A DNA stretch of 64,000 nt from Sandaracinaceae bacterium (GCA_020633055.1 JACKEJ010000009.1:541893-605892); one strand, 5' to 3'. Counted from the first letter of the stretch, positions 25,054 through 33,944 are shown. The notes: generated by a model not told the origin, from the letters alone. Made by a program: numbers and translations.

Positions 25054-27195
25054 TCACGGACGATCGAGGCGACGAGGCGCGGCGTTCGAGCTGCCCCACA
25101 CGGCCCTCGCGCGTCGGTTCGCGGCCGTGGTGGTCGCGTGCGCGTCCTGCGTGCGCGTGGTCACCGGCACCAGGAACGGCCCGGCCCCGGCCAGCTCGGC
25201 GCGCACGTAGGTCGGGTCCCGACGCACCACGCGGTCGCGCAGCTCGGAGGGGGTCCAGCGCTCGACGTCGCGCAGCGCCCCGTGCAGCGGCTCCCGCGCG
25301 GCGCGCCACCGGAAGAGCTCTCGCCCGTGTGGGTCGTGTACGTGTTGGGCACGCTCGTCCGCGGGGCCTTCCTCGAAGAACCCGGGCTCGTATCGCAAGC
25401 CCGAGCTGGGTACCAAAAACGGCGCTCCGACGACGAAGACATCCGACCCCGCGAGCGCCTCGAGCAGCTCCGCGCTCGCCCCGAAGCAGGTGTCGACCAC
25501 GACGAGGGACGGCTGGAAGCACTGGATCGCGTCGGCAATGTCTGCGACGGATGCGCCGAGGTAGCCAGGAGGCGCGGCGTGCCCCGCGAGGATCACGGTC
25601 TCGGCGCGCTGTCCCGCGCACTCGAAGTGCTCGATGGGGTGGTACGCGCAGCGCCCCTCGGGGCAACGTGTGCGGAACTCGGGGCCGTCCGCCGCGTGCA
25701 GCACGGCCACGGCTGGGAGCCTGGGGGTCTCTGGCTGCGTGTCCACGTGTGATGTGGCCGTCACGTGCGGCCTGTCGTCCACGTGTGATGCGCCGGTCAC
25801 GCGCGGCGCGTCGTTCGCGGGTCGCGCGCCATCCACGCGTGCACCTCGGAAGTCGAACTCGCGCGCGCCGTGCGCTCGGTCCCAGCGCAGGAAGCCGTTG
25901 GTGCCGATGCGGCTCTGGGCGAGCACCCGCCCGTCGGACGAGACGAAGCTGGCCTCGCCTGCGTAGGACGCCCTCACCGACGGCACCCCCAGCTCCACCG
26001 ACCGCATGACCTGGACAGCCAGGAGCGCGGCTCGTCCGCGCGGTGTCCCCATCATCTGGTCGCGCGCGAGCACGGCGAGCACCTCGCCCCCCGCGCGTCG
26101 CCCTTCGGCGGCGACCGCCCGCGAGAACAGCTCGCCGCACAGGATGGGGATCACGCGCGTGCCGCCGACACGCAGCAGGGGAGCGACACGCCCCGGGCGC
26201 CAGCGGTCGTCACCGAACCCGAACACGCGCCGCTCGGCCAGCGGCAGCATGTGGCGTTTGGCGCGCGCCCCCAAGACCAGCCCGTCGGCGTTCACCGCGA
26301 CGGCTTGGTTCAGCTGCCCTCCGGACGGCGACGCCGTGGTCAACCCGATCAGGTGGTCGGCGTGCGCGCCGGGGGCCCAGGGCTCGAGCTGCGTGCCCGA
26401 TCCGTCGCCTTCGACCAGGTAGGGGCGCAGCGCGTACGCGTCCTCGGGCCAGACGACGAGGTCGAGGCGGTCGTCTGTGCCCTCCGCCGGAGGGAGCCGG
26501 TGCGGGAGGTCCACGGTGGAGCGGGTGTGCGCGACGGCGAGGCCCTCGAGGGCCTCGACTCCGCGCGACGGGAGCGGGGGGGCGGCGACGGCCAGGACGA
26601 CCGCCGGCAGCGCGGCCAACGCAAACCGCGGAGAGCGCAGCGCGATGGCTTCGCCCATGGACGCGGCCGCCGTGAGGCAAACCCACGTCGTGGGCCACCA
26701 GCCGAGGTGCCCGAGCATGCGCAGCACGAGGGGCGCCTGCCACTGCGTCATCAGCCAGTCGCCCAGGTCGACGCCGAGGACGGCGAAGCGCAGCGCCTCG
26801 CCAGCGCCCCACGCGATCGGTAGCCAGAGCGCGACGGGGACCCTCCTCGCGGCGAGCGCATGGCCGACGGACACCGTGAGCGCGAGCGGGGTCGCCCACG
26901 TGGTCACCTCGAGCAGCAGGAACGCCAGCGAGCCCCCGCCCGGCATGTCGAGGGCCTTCTCGTTCACCAGGAGCAGCCAGTCGGACCCCACCATGAGCGC
27001 GGCCGCGTGGGTCAGCCAGGTGCCGACGAACACGATGGAGACAGCGGGGGTCCGCGCGAGGGCCGCCGCCGCGAACGCCACCGCGAGCCACGCGCATGGC
27101 CAGAGGCGAGGCTCCGCGGTGGCCAGACAGAGCGCCACTGCGGAGCCCGTGTACACGCCGGCGAGGAACCAGCGGGACACCAAGCGCTCGCTCAC
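25054..27195 (-). CDS. Apolipoprotein N-acyltransferase-like protein fused to a caspase/gingipain-like domain
   Basis: 713 residues. GTG start with a strong GGAGG ribosome site and a 4-base overlap (GTGA) with the upstream lipoprotein gene. Residues 1-225 hold about seven membrane segments. Residues 230-460 are a nitrilase-fold domain with the Lnt-type triad: Glu about 251 (WPEDAY), Lys about 313 (AKRHMLPLAE) and Cys about 353 (ILCGELF). The extra 200-residue C-terminal part has His about 539 in ILAGHAAPPG and Cys about 570 in LVVVDTCFGAS, the His/Cys pattern of clan CD cysteine peptidases; the 31-residue spacing is close to gingipains. Typical Lnt proteins are about 500 residues and lack it. 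Inference: a lipoprotein-acylating or related amidase enzyme with a peptidase-like module. Confidence 0.75.
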   Translation of the reverse strand: MSERLVSRWFLAGVYTGSAVALCLATAEPRLWPCAWLAVAFAAAALARTPAVSIVFVGTWLTHAAALMVGSDWLLLVNEKALDMPGGGSLAFLLLEVTTWATPLALTVSVGHALAARRVPVALWLPIAWGAGEALRFAVLGVDLGDWLMTQWQAPLVLRMLGHLGWWPTTWVCLTAAASMGEAIALRSPRFALAALPAVVLAVAAPPLPSRGVEALEGLAVAHTRSTVDLPHRLPPAEGTDDRLDLVVWPEDAYALRPYLVEGDGSGTQLEPWAPGAHADHLIGLTTASPSGGQLNQAVAVNADGLVLGARAKRHMLPLAERRVFGFGDDRWRPGRVAPLLRVGGTRVIPILCGELFSRAVAAEGRRAGGEVLAVLARDQMMGTPRGRAALLAVQVMRSVELGVPSVRASYAGEASFVSSDGRVLAQSRIGTNGFLRWDRAHGAREFDFRGARVDGARPANDAPRVTGASHVDDRPHVTATSHVDTQPETPRLPAVAVLHAADGPEFRTRCPEGRCAYHPIEHFECAGQRAETVILAGHAAPPGYLGASVADIADAIQCFQPSLVVVDTCFGASAELLEALAGSDVFVVGAPFLVPSSGLRYEPGFFEEGPADERAQHVHDPHGRELFRWRAAREPLHGALRDVERWTPSELRDRVVRRDPTYVRAELAGAGPFLVPVTTRTQDAHATTTAANRRARAVWGSSNAAPRRLDRP

Positions 27196-27995
27196 GGCGC
27201 CTCCCTCCAGCCACAGTCGGGGTCCCCCGCCTGGCAGACCTCTGGCGTGAACTCGCACGGCGCGCACGCGTCGCAGCGGTCTGGGTCGCGCCCACCATAG
27301 CCGAGCCGTTGCACGACCCAGCCATCGACGCGGCCTCCGTCGCAGCCGGTCCACGAGCCTGTCGGGGCGCCCTCGCATGCCAGGCCCACGAACGTGTCGC
27401 AGCGGTCGCGGCAGATCGCCCGCCCCCGACACGCCCCCCCGGCGGCGCAGTTGCCGTGTCCGAGCGCGCCATCCGTCGCCTCGACCAGCTCGTGGAGCGC
27501 GATCTGCGTCTCCGAGCGGAGGGGGTCTCCCGTGGGCCAGCACGAGTCGCCCGTGGCGACGACCGCGACGGCCGAGGACCTCCCGGCGATCTCGGCCTGC
27601 GCGTTGCGCCCGCAGGCGCCGACCCACGCGCTTGGGTGTCCCCCGAAGATCAAGTAGAGCGGCGTCTCGCCGGCTCTGGGCCGTGGCAGCGCGCCCTCCC
27701 GCCCGACGGCCGGCGCGATCCAGCTGGCGGCCAATGCGTCCCAGCGCGTGCCGCGTGGAGGTGCGGGGAGCGTCCAGCTGCCGCGCAGCTCGAGCGCGGC
27801 CTCACCGCGCCAGAAGCGGTTCAGGGTGGAGCCGTGGATCAAGCAGTGTAGGAACTGATCGAGCTCCTGACGGTCCGCGTCGTGCCCCTCCATCCACACG
27901 ACGTACACGCCGAAGATCCTCGGGCGCTCGCGTCCGCAGCTGGGCATCGACGCCAAGCCGAGGCTGAGCAGCAGCGTGAGCGCGCCGCGGCGCAC
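27192..27995 (-). CDS. Lipoprotein-like protein with HELVE motif
   Basis: 267 residues from GTG 27995, which has an AGGTGA ribosome site. The N terminus is a signal sequence ending in an imperfect lipobox (LGLASMPSC). The body has LYLIFGGHPSAWVGAC and TQIALHELVEATDGALGHGN (His about 168); HELVE keeps the HE pair of zinc peptidases but lacks the second His, so catalysis is doubtful. The C-terminal third is Cys-rich (GGACRGRAICRDRCDTFVGL, RCDACAPCEF). Its stop overlaps the acyltransferase-fusion start by 4 bases (GTGA), which indicates translational coupling and a shared function. No family name can be assigned. Confidence 0.7.
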   Translation of the reverse strand: MRRGALTLLLSLGLASMPSCGRERPRIFGVYVVWMEGHDADRQELDQFLHCLIHGSTLNRFWRGEAALELRGSWTLPAPPRGTRWDALAASWIAPAVGREGALPRPRAGETPLYLIFGGHPSAWVGACGRNAQAEIAGRSSAVAVVATGDSCWPTGDPLRSETQIALHELVEATDGALGHGNCAAGGACRGRAICRDRCDTFVGLACEGAPTGSWTGCDGGRVDGWVVQRLGYGGRDPDRCDACAPCEFTPEVCQAGDPDCGWREAP

Positions 27996-28015
27996 GCGGC
28001 CGTCACCTGCCAGGT

Positions 28016-28792
28016 TCAGAGTTCGGGGCAGAGGTCGCAGGCCCCCTCGCGCTCCAGCACCAGGCACGCGGCGCAGTCGCAGAACTCGCGGAAGATGCTG
28101 CACACGGCGGGCGACGCGGCCACACCACCACTCACGCAGGTCTGCGGGATGCGCGTCTCGAGCGTGGACGGCGTGTTCGCAACCGCGAAGGCGAGCAGCA
28201 AGATGTGCGGCGTGATGGTGGTGTACTCGTTGTACGTCGCCACGGTCTGGAGTGCCTCGTAGCCCGTCGCGTCGGTCGCGATCGTGGTCCACTCCTCGCC
28301 GCTGGCGATGTCCACCTCGTACGTACCGTCCACGTTGGCGCTGACGATGACGCTCTGATCGTCGATCGCGTTGCCGATCGTGACGTAGCGGTTCTCGCGG
28401 TCGAACAGGAAGTAGCGCTCATCCGAGCCGTCGGGGTTCGAGACGAAGAACGAGGTCGTCGTGCCGTACTCGTCCGGGATGATGACTGTGTTGGTCGCGA
28501 GCTCGCGCGCGCCCAGGCCGTCCACCGTCACGCGCACAGTCGTCTCGAGCGTCAGCGTTCCGTCCCGCTGCTCCTCGACTCCGGACTCGTCGACCAAGCT
28601 CACCTCGATGCCCCATGTGTCGCGCAAATAGCCGACGAGCTCCGGGTCGCTCTCGAGGACGTACTGCGGCTCGGCGCTCGGTTCGGCGCCGTCCCCGCAC
28701 GCGATGACGATCGACGTGGAGAGCGCGAGCAGGGTCGTCGTCCCGACCCAGAGCCGACGTGCAGAGCGAGACGGTTTCGGTGCGTTTGTCAT
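28016..28792 (-). CDS. Lipoprotein of unknown function
   Basis: 258 residues from ATG 28792. The N terminus is a lipoprotein signal (LLALSTSIVIACGD). The mature part is beta-rich (TLTLETTVRVTVDGLG, NTVIIPDEYGTTTSFFVSNP, ESDERYFLFDRE-like stretch) and ends in a Cys-rich tail (CSIFREFCDCAACLVLEREG). It lies 20 bases upstream of the HELVE protein and 42 bases downstream of a 22-bp palindrome, so it probably heads the operon with the acyltransferase fusion. The LuxR/TPR regulator gene is next upstream. Confidence 0.7.
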   Translation of the reverse strand: MTNAPKPSRSARRLWVGTTTLLALSTSIVIACGDGAEPSAEPQYVLESDPELVGYLRDTWGIEVSLVDESGVEEQRDGTLTLETTVRVTVDGLGARELATNTVIIPDEYGTTTSFFVSNPDGSDERYFLFDRENRYVTIGNAIDDQSVIVSANVDGTYEVDIASGEEWTTIATDATGYEALQTVATYNEYTTITPHILLLAFAVANTPSTLETRIPQTCVSGGVAASPAVCSIFREFCDCAACLVLEREGACDLCPEL

Positions 28793-28833
28793 GGTCACTG
28801 CAAAAGTCCGTACCATGTGCGTGAGCGCGCCCC

Positions 28834-28855
28834 CCATATGAGGGTCGTCATATGG
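28834..28855. promoter_or_regulatory. 22-bp palindromic operator candidate
   Basis: Perfect 8-bp arms CCATATGA and TCATATGG are separated by six bases. The site lies between the LuxR/TPR regulator (stop at 28884) and the lipoprotein gene (ATG 28792), in the promoter region of the lipoprotein operon. A dimeric helix-turn-helix protein such as the adjacent regulator could bind it. Confidence 0.55.
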
Positions 28856-28883
28856 CGCGCGTGTCGTGGGACCGTTGGTCCGC

Positions 28884-30290
28884 TCAGGCCAGCGCGTCCA
28901 GCGCGCGGGAGAGGCGCTCCACTGGTTCCACCTGGGCACCAAAGGTCAGCGCGAAGCTCTCGGACCGGAACTCGGGGTGGGCCCGCCGCAGCTCGACGAG
29001 CTGGGCGCGGCCATGGGTGAGGTCCCCGAGGTGCCACGCGGACGCTGCGGCCAGGGCGCGCGCGAACGCATAGCGGGGCGTCCGACGGAGGGCGTCGAGG
29101 GCCGCGGCGTAGGCGTCGGCGTAGTGTCCCTGCATGAAGTGGAGCGTCGCCATGCCCGCGTGGAAGGCGCCGGGGCCAAGCCGCATCGCGTGCCCCATGC
29201 ACATGAGCGACTCTTCGGCGGCCCCCGTCGCCTGCAGCGACTGGGCGAGGGTCGCGTGCGCGACGGCGTAGCTCGGGTTGCGCACGATCGCGCTGCGCAG
29301 GGGCTCGATGGCTGCGCCCCACTCGCCTGTGGTCTGGAGGTAGCGTCCCTCGAGGAAGTGCCCCTCGGCGCAGCCCGCAGCGAGCTCGTGACAGCGCTTC
29401 GCCGCGCGCTCCAGCCGTGCCGTGGCGGGCGACGGGTCGCCCCACTGGTTCAGGATCGCGTCGTAGGCGAGCAGGCCGGTCGCGTAGTGCGCGAGGACGA
29501 GGGCGGGCTCCCGCGCGATGGCTCGCTCGAGGACCACCGTCGCCTCGTCATTGGCGGAGCGTTCCCGTCGCGCGCGCAGGCGCATGGCGTAGTGTGCGAG
29601 CTCCCACGCGGGGAGGTCGGGGCTCAGGCTCGCGTCGGCCGCCGTCGCGAGCGCTCGCTGGATCAGGCTCGGGTAGGTGGCCGCGACCATCGACCGACAG
29701 AGCTCGTCGGTCTCCTCCAGCAGCGAGCTCCATGCCGCGTCGCGCTGCTCGACGAACACGTGCTCCCTCACCTGGTGGTCGTCCACGCGCAGCGAGAGGC
29801 GCACTCCGCCCGGCGTCATCCGCACCGTGCCCGAGACGACGAAGCGCGCTCCGAGGCCCTCGGCTACCTCGGCCAGCGGGCGCCCCTCCCACATGGGGTG
29901 GGCGCTTGCCAACGTGGAGATGACAGGGAACCAACACCAGCGAGCGAACGAGCTGGCGAGGTCTTCGGTGAGCGCCGCGGCCAGCGACTGGGTGCGCGGG
30001 TCGTCGCCCTGCGACCGGAGCGGGAGGACCGCGATGGCGGGTCTTTCTAGACGCTGCGTGATGCGGCGCGGTCCACTCTCGAACGCGACGTACGCGGCGG
30101 CGGCCTCGACGCGGTTGGTCAGCTGGAGGTGCGCCAGCACGGCGCTCACGTGGATGCGCACCGTGCCCGGCGCGACGCCGAGCACGTGGCCGATCTCCGC
30201 GTTCGTGAGCCCCTTCGCGAGCAGTCCGAGCACCTCGAGGCGCCGCGCGGAGAGGGTCTCGATCGGGTCGCGCGTGGGCGGAGACGGCAT
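28884..30290 (-). CDS. LuxR-type regulator with TolB/FlgO-like sensor domain and TPRs
   Basis: 468 residues. An N-terminal LuxR HTH (SARRLEVLGLLAKGLTNAEI, GHVLGVAPGTVRIHVSAVLA) is followed by a domain typical of some regulators and cyclases (AIAVLPLRSQGDD, SLAAALTEDLASSFARW, GARFVVSGTVRMTPGGVRLS). The C-terminal half holds about five TPR units (AREPALVLAHYATGLLAYDA, FLEGRYLQTTGEWGAAIEPL, VAHATLAQSLQATGAAEESL, MQGHYADAYAAALDALRRTP). It is the likely local regulator of the downstream lipoprotein operon. An AGGG ribosome site precedes the ATG. Confidence 0.85.
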   Translation of the reverse strand: MPSPPTRDPIETLSARRLEVLGLLAKGLTNAEIGHVLGVAPGTVRIHVSAVLAHLQLTNRVEAAAAYVAFESGPRRITQRLERPAIAVLPLRSQGDDPRTQSLAAALTEDLASSFARWCWFPVISTLASAHPMWEGRPLAEVAEGLGARFVVSGTVRMTPGGVRLSLRVDDHQVREHVFVEQRDAAWSSLLEETDELCRSMVAATYPSLIQRALATAADASLSPDLPAWELAHYAMRLRARRERSANDEATVVLERAIAREPALVLAHYATGLLAYDAILNQWGDPSPATARLERAAKRCHELAAGCAEGHFLEGRYLQTTGEWGAAIEPLRSAIVRNPSYAVAHATLAQSLQATGAAEESLMCMGHAMRLGPGAFHAGMATLHFMQGHYADAYAAALDALRRTPRYAFARALAAASAWHLGDLTHGRAQLVELRRAHPEFRSESFALTFGAQVEPVERLSRALDALA

Positions 30291-30392
30291 CCCTCGCAGG
30301 ATCCCCAGCTTCGTGGGTCAGCGCAACGTCGCAGTCGCGTCGCTGCGCTGGCAGACCCGCTGTGTGGAGAGCAGTACGGGCGTGCGGTGACC

Positions 30393-32051
30393 CTAGAGCG
30401 TGGGCCACGGCCCGAAGATCAGCAGCTGGTTCCCGTCCCGGAACACGGGGCCCCAGCGGTGGTCGTGCGGGCCCAACAACTCCCAGCCAGCCGGGACCGC
30501 CACGACGTCCCCCGAGGCGAGGCACAGGTAGCGCTCGCGACCGGAGCTCTCGTCGACCAGCGTCGTGATGTTGGCGTCCACGAAGTGGGCGACGGGCCGC
30601 AGCGGCTTCGGCAGCGCGCCCAGCTGGCGGTGGGGCTGGCCCCAGGAGATCTCGAACGCGTGGCGGTCCGCGAAGAAGCGCACGCCCGTGGACGTGCCGA
30701 CGCTGCGCACGGTGGTCAGCGGGGCGTCCAGCGAGACCCACGGCGCGCGCTCTCCCGTCCGCGCGTGCACCATCTGCACGCGGCGGCGGTCCTCGCTCAG
30801 GATGGCGACGTGCGGCCCACGGCTCGCGCTCCCCACGAGCGTGCCGGTTTCCCGCCAGGTCGGCGCCGCGTCGGCGCGGGTGTCGGGCACGAAGCCCACG
30901 CCGCCCTCGCCGTGGAAGACGTCTCCGACCGCGTGGAACGAGAGGTCTCCGGTGGGCGTCGGGCGTGGCGCCGGCAGGTGTCTCGGACGCGCGACCAGCC
31001 GCTCTCCATCCTGCACCCACTCGAGCTGCCCCTTGGGACCTGGGGTGACGGCGATCGCCTCGCCCGAGCCAGGGGCTGAACCGTTGAGGAACCGTGTGCA
31101 GCGGAAGTAGGGCCCTGGGGCGCTGCGCGCGAGGACGTGAAGCTCGTGGTCCCGCAGGGTCACGGGATGGCTCTCGCCGTCGTCCACGTCGTGGAACGAG
31201 ACGTAGCCACGCGCGGTGCGCAGGGGGACGCCGCCGCGCGAGCGCCAGGTGGCGATGGGCGTGTCGTGCGCGTCGCGCACCTGGATCCAGCCGAGCGCGC
31301 ACTCACCCGTGAGCGGAGGCGGCGGGAACCCGACGAAATAGGCCTCGTGCCCGTTGGTGAGCAGCGTGTGCGACACGAGCGCGCCCGTCGACGTGGGGTC
31401 TCCCTGCCCTGGGAGGTCCGCAGTGGACAGGCGCGAGCCATCTTCCCCAAAGCGGTGGAGCCGACGCGTGGGTGCGGCGCCGTCCTCGACCCAGCGGCCC
31501 GGACCCGCCCGGTACAGCGTCCCGTTGCCCACCCCTCTGACGGGGTGCGCGCCGCGCGCGCCGACGTGCACGGCGCCGCCCGCATCCAGCGCAAACGCGG
31601 TGAAGCCGCGACCCACGGCGTCCAGCGCCAGCCGGCCTTCGAGCGCGACCGTGACGACCGCGTCCGGCTTGGCGGTCGGGGCCCTCTTGCCCTTGTGAGC
31701 CAGCTGTTTCAGGGCGATGGCGCGGTCGAAGAAGGCGACGTCGCCGCTGCTGCGCGCGAAGGCTGCGCGCCACGCGTCGAGGTCCGCGTGGATGTCCGTC
31801 AGCAGCTTCGCCCAGTCCGCCTCGGTCAGCCACCACGCCCCGTTGCGGAACGCTGGCAGGGCCGCGACCAACTCGTCCACCTCGCCTCGCGCCGCACGCG
31901 CGACCACCTCGCCCGGGACGCTACCTCGGTATGCGGGCTCGCCCCGATCACCACCCGGGAAGTACGAGCCGAGCGCGCCGCAGTCTCCGCAGCGCGAGAG
32001 CCCGCTCGCTGAGCCCCAGTCGTGTGAACAGGCGCGGGCCTTGGGTGACAT
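30393..32051 (-). CDS. Hypothetical protein with propeller-like repeats
   Basis: 552 residues, no signal peptide. The N-terminal CSHDWGSASGLSRCGDCGAL resembles a small zinc site. The rest is beta-rich with repeated short units (GRGFTAFALDAGGAVHVGAR, LRTARGYVSFHDVDDGES, GPHVAILSEDRRRVQMVHA, TGVRFFADRHAFEISWG), compatible with a WD-like or RCC1-like propeller. No family could be fixed. A TACACT box exactly six bases before the ATG, with no ribosome site, suggests a leaderless transcript. Confidence 0.65.
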   Translation of the reverse strand: MSPKARACSHDWGSASGLSRCGDCGALGSYFPGGDRGEPAYRGSVPGEVVARAARGEVDELVAALPAFRNGAWWLTEADWAKLLTDIHADLDAWRAAFARSSGDVAFFDRAIALKQLAHKGKRAPTAKPDAVVTVALEGRLALDAVGRGFTAFALDAGGAVHVGARGAHPVRGVGNGTLYRAGPGRWVEDGAAPTRRLHRFGEDGSRLSTADLPGQGDPTSTGALVSHTLLTNGHEAYFVGFPPPPLTGECALGWIQVRDAHDTPIATWRSRGGVPLRTARGYVSFHDVDDGESHPVTLRDHELHVLARSAPGPYFRCTRFLNGSAPGSGEAIAVTPGPKGQLEWVQDGERLVARPRHLPAPRPTPTGDLSFHAVGDVFHGEGGVGFVPDTRADAAPTWRETGTLVGSASRGPHVAILSEDRRRVQMVHARTGERAPWVSLDAPLTTVRSVGTSTGVRFFADRHAFEISWGQPHRQLGALPKPLRPVAHFVDANITTLVDESSGRERYLCLASGDVVAVPAGWELLGPHDHRWGPVFRDGNQLLIFGPWPTL

Positions 32052-32070
32052 CGGCGCAGTGTACCAGCCT
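32047..32070 (-). promoter_or_regulatory. Leaderless-type -10 element of the propeller-like gene
   Basis: Minus strand: AGGCTGGTA followed by CACTGCGCCGATGTC, which contains the -10-like TACACT and the start ATG six bases later. It is identical at 23 of 24 positions to the start region of the sulfatase gene at 33940-33963. No Shine-Dalgarno sequence is present. Confidence 0.5.
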
Positions 32071-32231
32071 GTTGCCGACCCACAGCCGGTGCCTCGCTGA
32101 TCGCCAAGGCCACCTTGGCTTCAACGGCTGCTGGGCCCGTGCCCCCCAGTCCCGCGCGCTGGCGGACCGCCATGCGTCTGTGTCCGCGTGCGCCGCCGTG
32201 CGTCCTCTCGTTTGGTCGGGCGGCTCGGCGC

Positions 32232-33944
32232 TCAGCCGCGAACGGGCAGTCGACGCGTCAGGCGCCGCAACACGGACAGCCCGCGGGGCACGGCCTCCTG
32301 CGGCTCGCGGGCCGTGTGCGGGTGGACCTGGTGCTTGCTGCGCGACGTGGCGAGGAGCTCGTCCAAGCGTGCAGCGAGCGCGGCGGTGCTTGCGGTGCGG
32401 TGCCGCGGGTGCGCGAGGTTGGTGCGCTCGAGAGGGTCCGCGTCCAGGTCGTACAGCTCGTGCTCTTGCGCGCGGGTGTGGCGCGGGGGGTCGTCGGCGT
32501 ACGGGTCCGCGTGCGCTTCGGTCTGGAAGTAGCGCGTGTACTTGAGACGCCGTGGCCCATCGGGTGTGTCGAGCTGGGCGACGATGGCCTCGACGTGGTT
32601 GGGTTGTGGGATGGTGGGCAGCGGTAGACCCAGGCGATTGCGCCGCACGGCGCCCGCGCTGATCTCGTCGCGCGTCACGAAGTACACCGGGTCGCTGGGC
32701 GCTGCTGCGTCACCCCGCACGAGCGCGCTCAGGTCGCGCCCTACCAGCGGCTGGGCTTCGGTGTGGGTCTCGGCCAGCGCCGCGCGTGCGGCGTCCTGGT
32801 CGATGCCTGCCAGCCCCAGGAGGGTGGGCAGCAGGTCGACGTGGCTCGTGGGCGCGTCACAGCGCCCCGTCGCGCCACCGCGCGCGAGGCGCGGCGGCAG
32901 GGAGATGACGCACGGCACGTGGATGGTCTCCTCGTAGGCGTTGTGCCACTTCTGCTTCATGCCGCCGTGCGCGCCCAGCATGTCCCCGTGGTCCGAGGTG
33001 AGCACCACGATGGTGTCGTCGGCGAAGCGCGACGCGGCCAGGCGCTGCACTACGCGACCGAGTGCGCGGTCCACCTCGGCCTGCAGCGAGAAGTAGAAGC
33101 GTCGATAGAGCGCCACCGCCGGCTGGGGGATGAACATGCGCGTGTAGCCCCGGGCGTAGGCGCGCTGCGCGGCAGGCTTGTCCCTCAGGTCTTCGCGCGC
33201 AGTGGGCGGCGGCGGGATGTGCGGCACCTCGGGGCCTGCGTGCGGCATGCCCGCGCGCAAGAGCCAGGGTGCGCCGAAGAAGACGATGTCGTGCGGGTTC
33301 ACGAACGAGCACACCAGCAAGAAGGGCTTCTCGGAGGCCGGGTCACGCGCCTCGAGCGCGTCGAGGCATGCGACGGCTTCGTCTGCGTAGTGTGGGTCGC
33401 GCACGATGCCCGAGTTGCAGTGCTCGGGGCCATGCGGGTCGGGGCCCGTCCAGCCATCGAAGCCGAACCCGGCGAGGCGGTTGGCGCTCCGGTACGCGGC
33501 GACGTGCGCCGGGATGAGCGAGCCATCCGCGCGCGTGATGGCCAACGAGCGATGCTCGCCCGGCACGGGCAGGTCGGCGTGCGACACGTGCCACTTGCCG
33601 ATGTAGCGCGCGTCGTACCCTCCCGCGCGGAAGTAGTCGCCCATCGTGGGGACCGTGTCCGGGTCCAGCCAGTGCATCTCCGCGTCGGACGCGCGCTTCC
33701 CGATGCCGTCGGTCTGCGACACGCCGTGCAGCGCCGGGTAGTGCCCGGTCAGCAGCGATGCCCGGCTGGGCGCGCAGGCCGTCGACGCGACGTAGTGGTT
33801 GTCCAGCGCGAAGCCCCGCGCGCGCAGCGCGGCACGGGTGGGCATGTGCTCACCACGGAAGCGCGTCAGCGCGGCGTCCTCGTAGCAGGTGGGCGCGCGC
33901 TCCTCGTCGGTCAGCAGCAGGAGGACGTTGGACGGACGGGACAT
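32232..33944 (-). CDS. Type I sulfatase (formylglycine-dependent)
   Basis: 570 residues. The FGly signature CAPSRASLLTG (Cys about 57 of CxPSR, converted to formylglycine) and metal motifs LLLLTDEERAP near the N terminus and TIVVLTSDHGDMLGAHGG place it in the sulfatase/alkaline-phosphatase superfamily. Features such as CAPSRASLLTGHYPALHG, PFLLVCSFVNPHDIVFF and YIGKWHVSHADLPVPGEH are close to choline-sulfatase or arylsulfatase types. No signal peptide is visible, so it is probably cytoplasmic. The substrate is unknown; a FGly-generating enzyme is not in the window. Start shared with a leaderless-type element. Confidence 0.92.
   Translation of the reverse strand: MSRPSNVLLLLTDEERAPTCYEDAALTRFRGEHMPTRAALRARGFALDNHYVASTACAPSRASLLTGHYPALHGVSQTDGIGKRASDAEMHWLDPDTVPTMGDYFRAGGYDARYIGKWHVSHADLPVPGEHRSLAITRADGSLIPAHVAAYRSANRLAGFGFDGWTGPDPHGPEHCNSGIVRDPHYADEAVACLDALEARDPASEKPFLLVCSFVNPHDIVFFGAPWLLRAGMPHAGPEVPHIPPPPTAREDLRDKPAAQRAYARGYTRMFIPQPAVALYRRFYFSLQAEVDRALGRVVQRLAASRFADDTIVVLTSDHGDMLGAHGGMKQKWHNAYEETIHVPCVISLPPRLARGGATGRCDAPTSHVDLLPTLLGLAGIDQDAARAALAETHTEAQPLVGRDLSALVRGDAAAPSDPVYFVTRDEISAGAVRRNRLGLPLPTIPQPNHVEAIVAQLDTPDGPRRLKYTRYFQTEAHADPYADDPPRHTRAQEHELYDLDADPLERTNLAHPRHRTASTAALAARLDELLATSRSKHQVHPHTAREPQEAVPRGLSVLRRLTRRLPVRG

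Noticed and set aside
32100..32120. CCAAGG/CCTTGG hairpin after the propeller-like gene start as a terminator
   Set aside because: It has a short stem, no T-run and lies upstream of a start on the minus strand.
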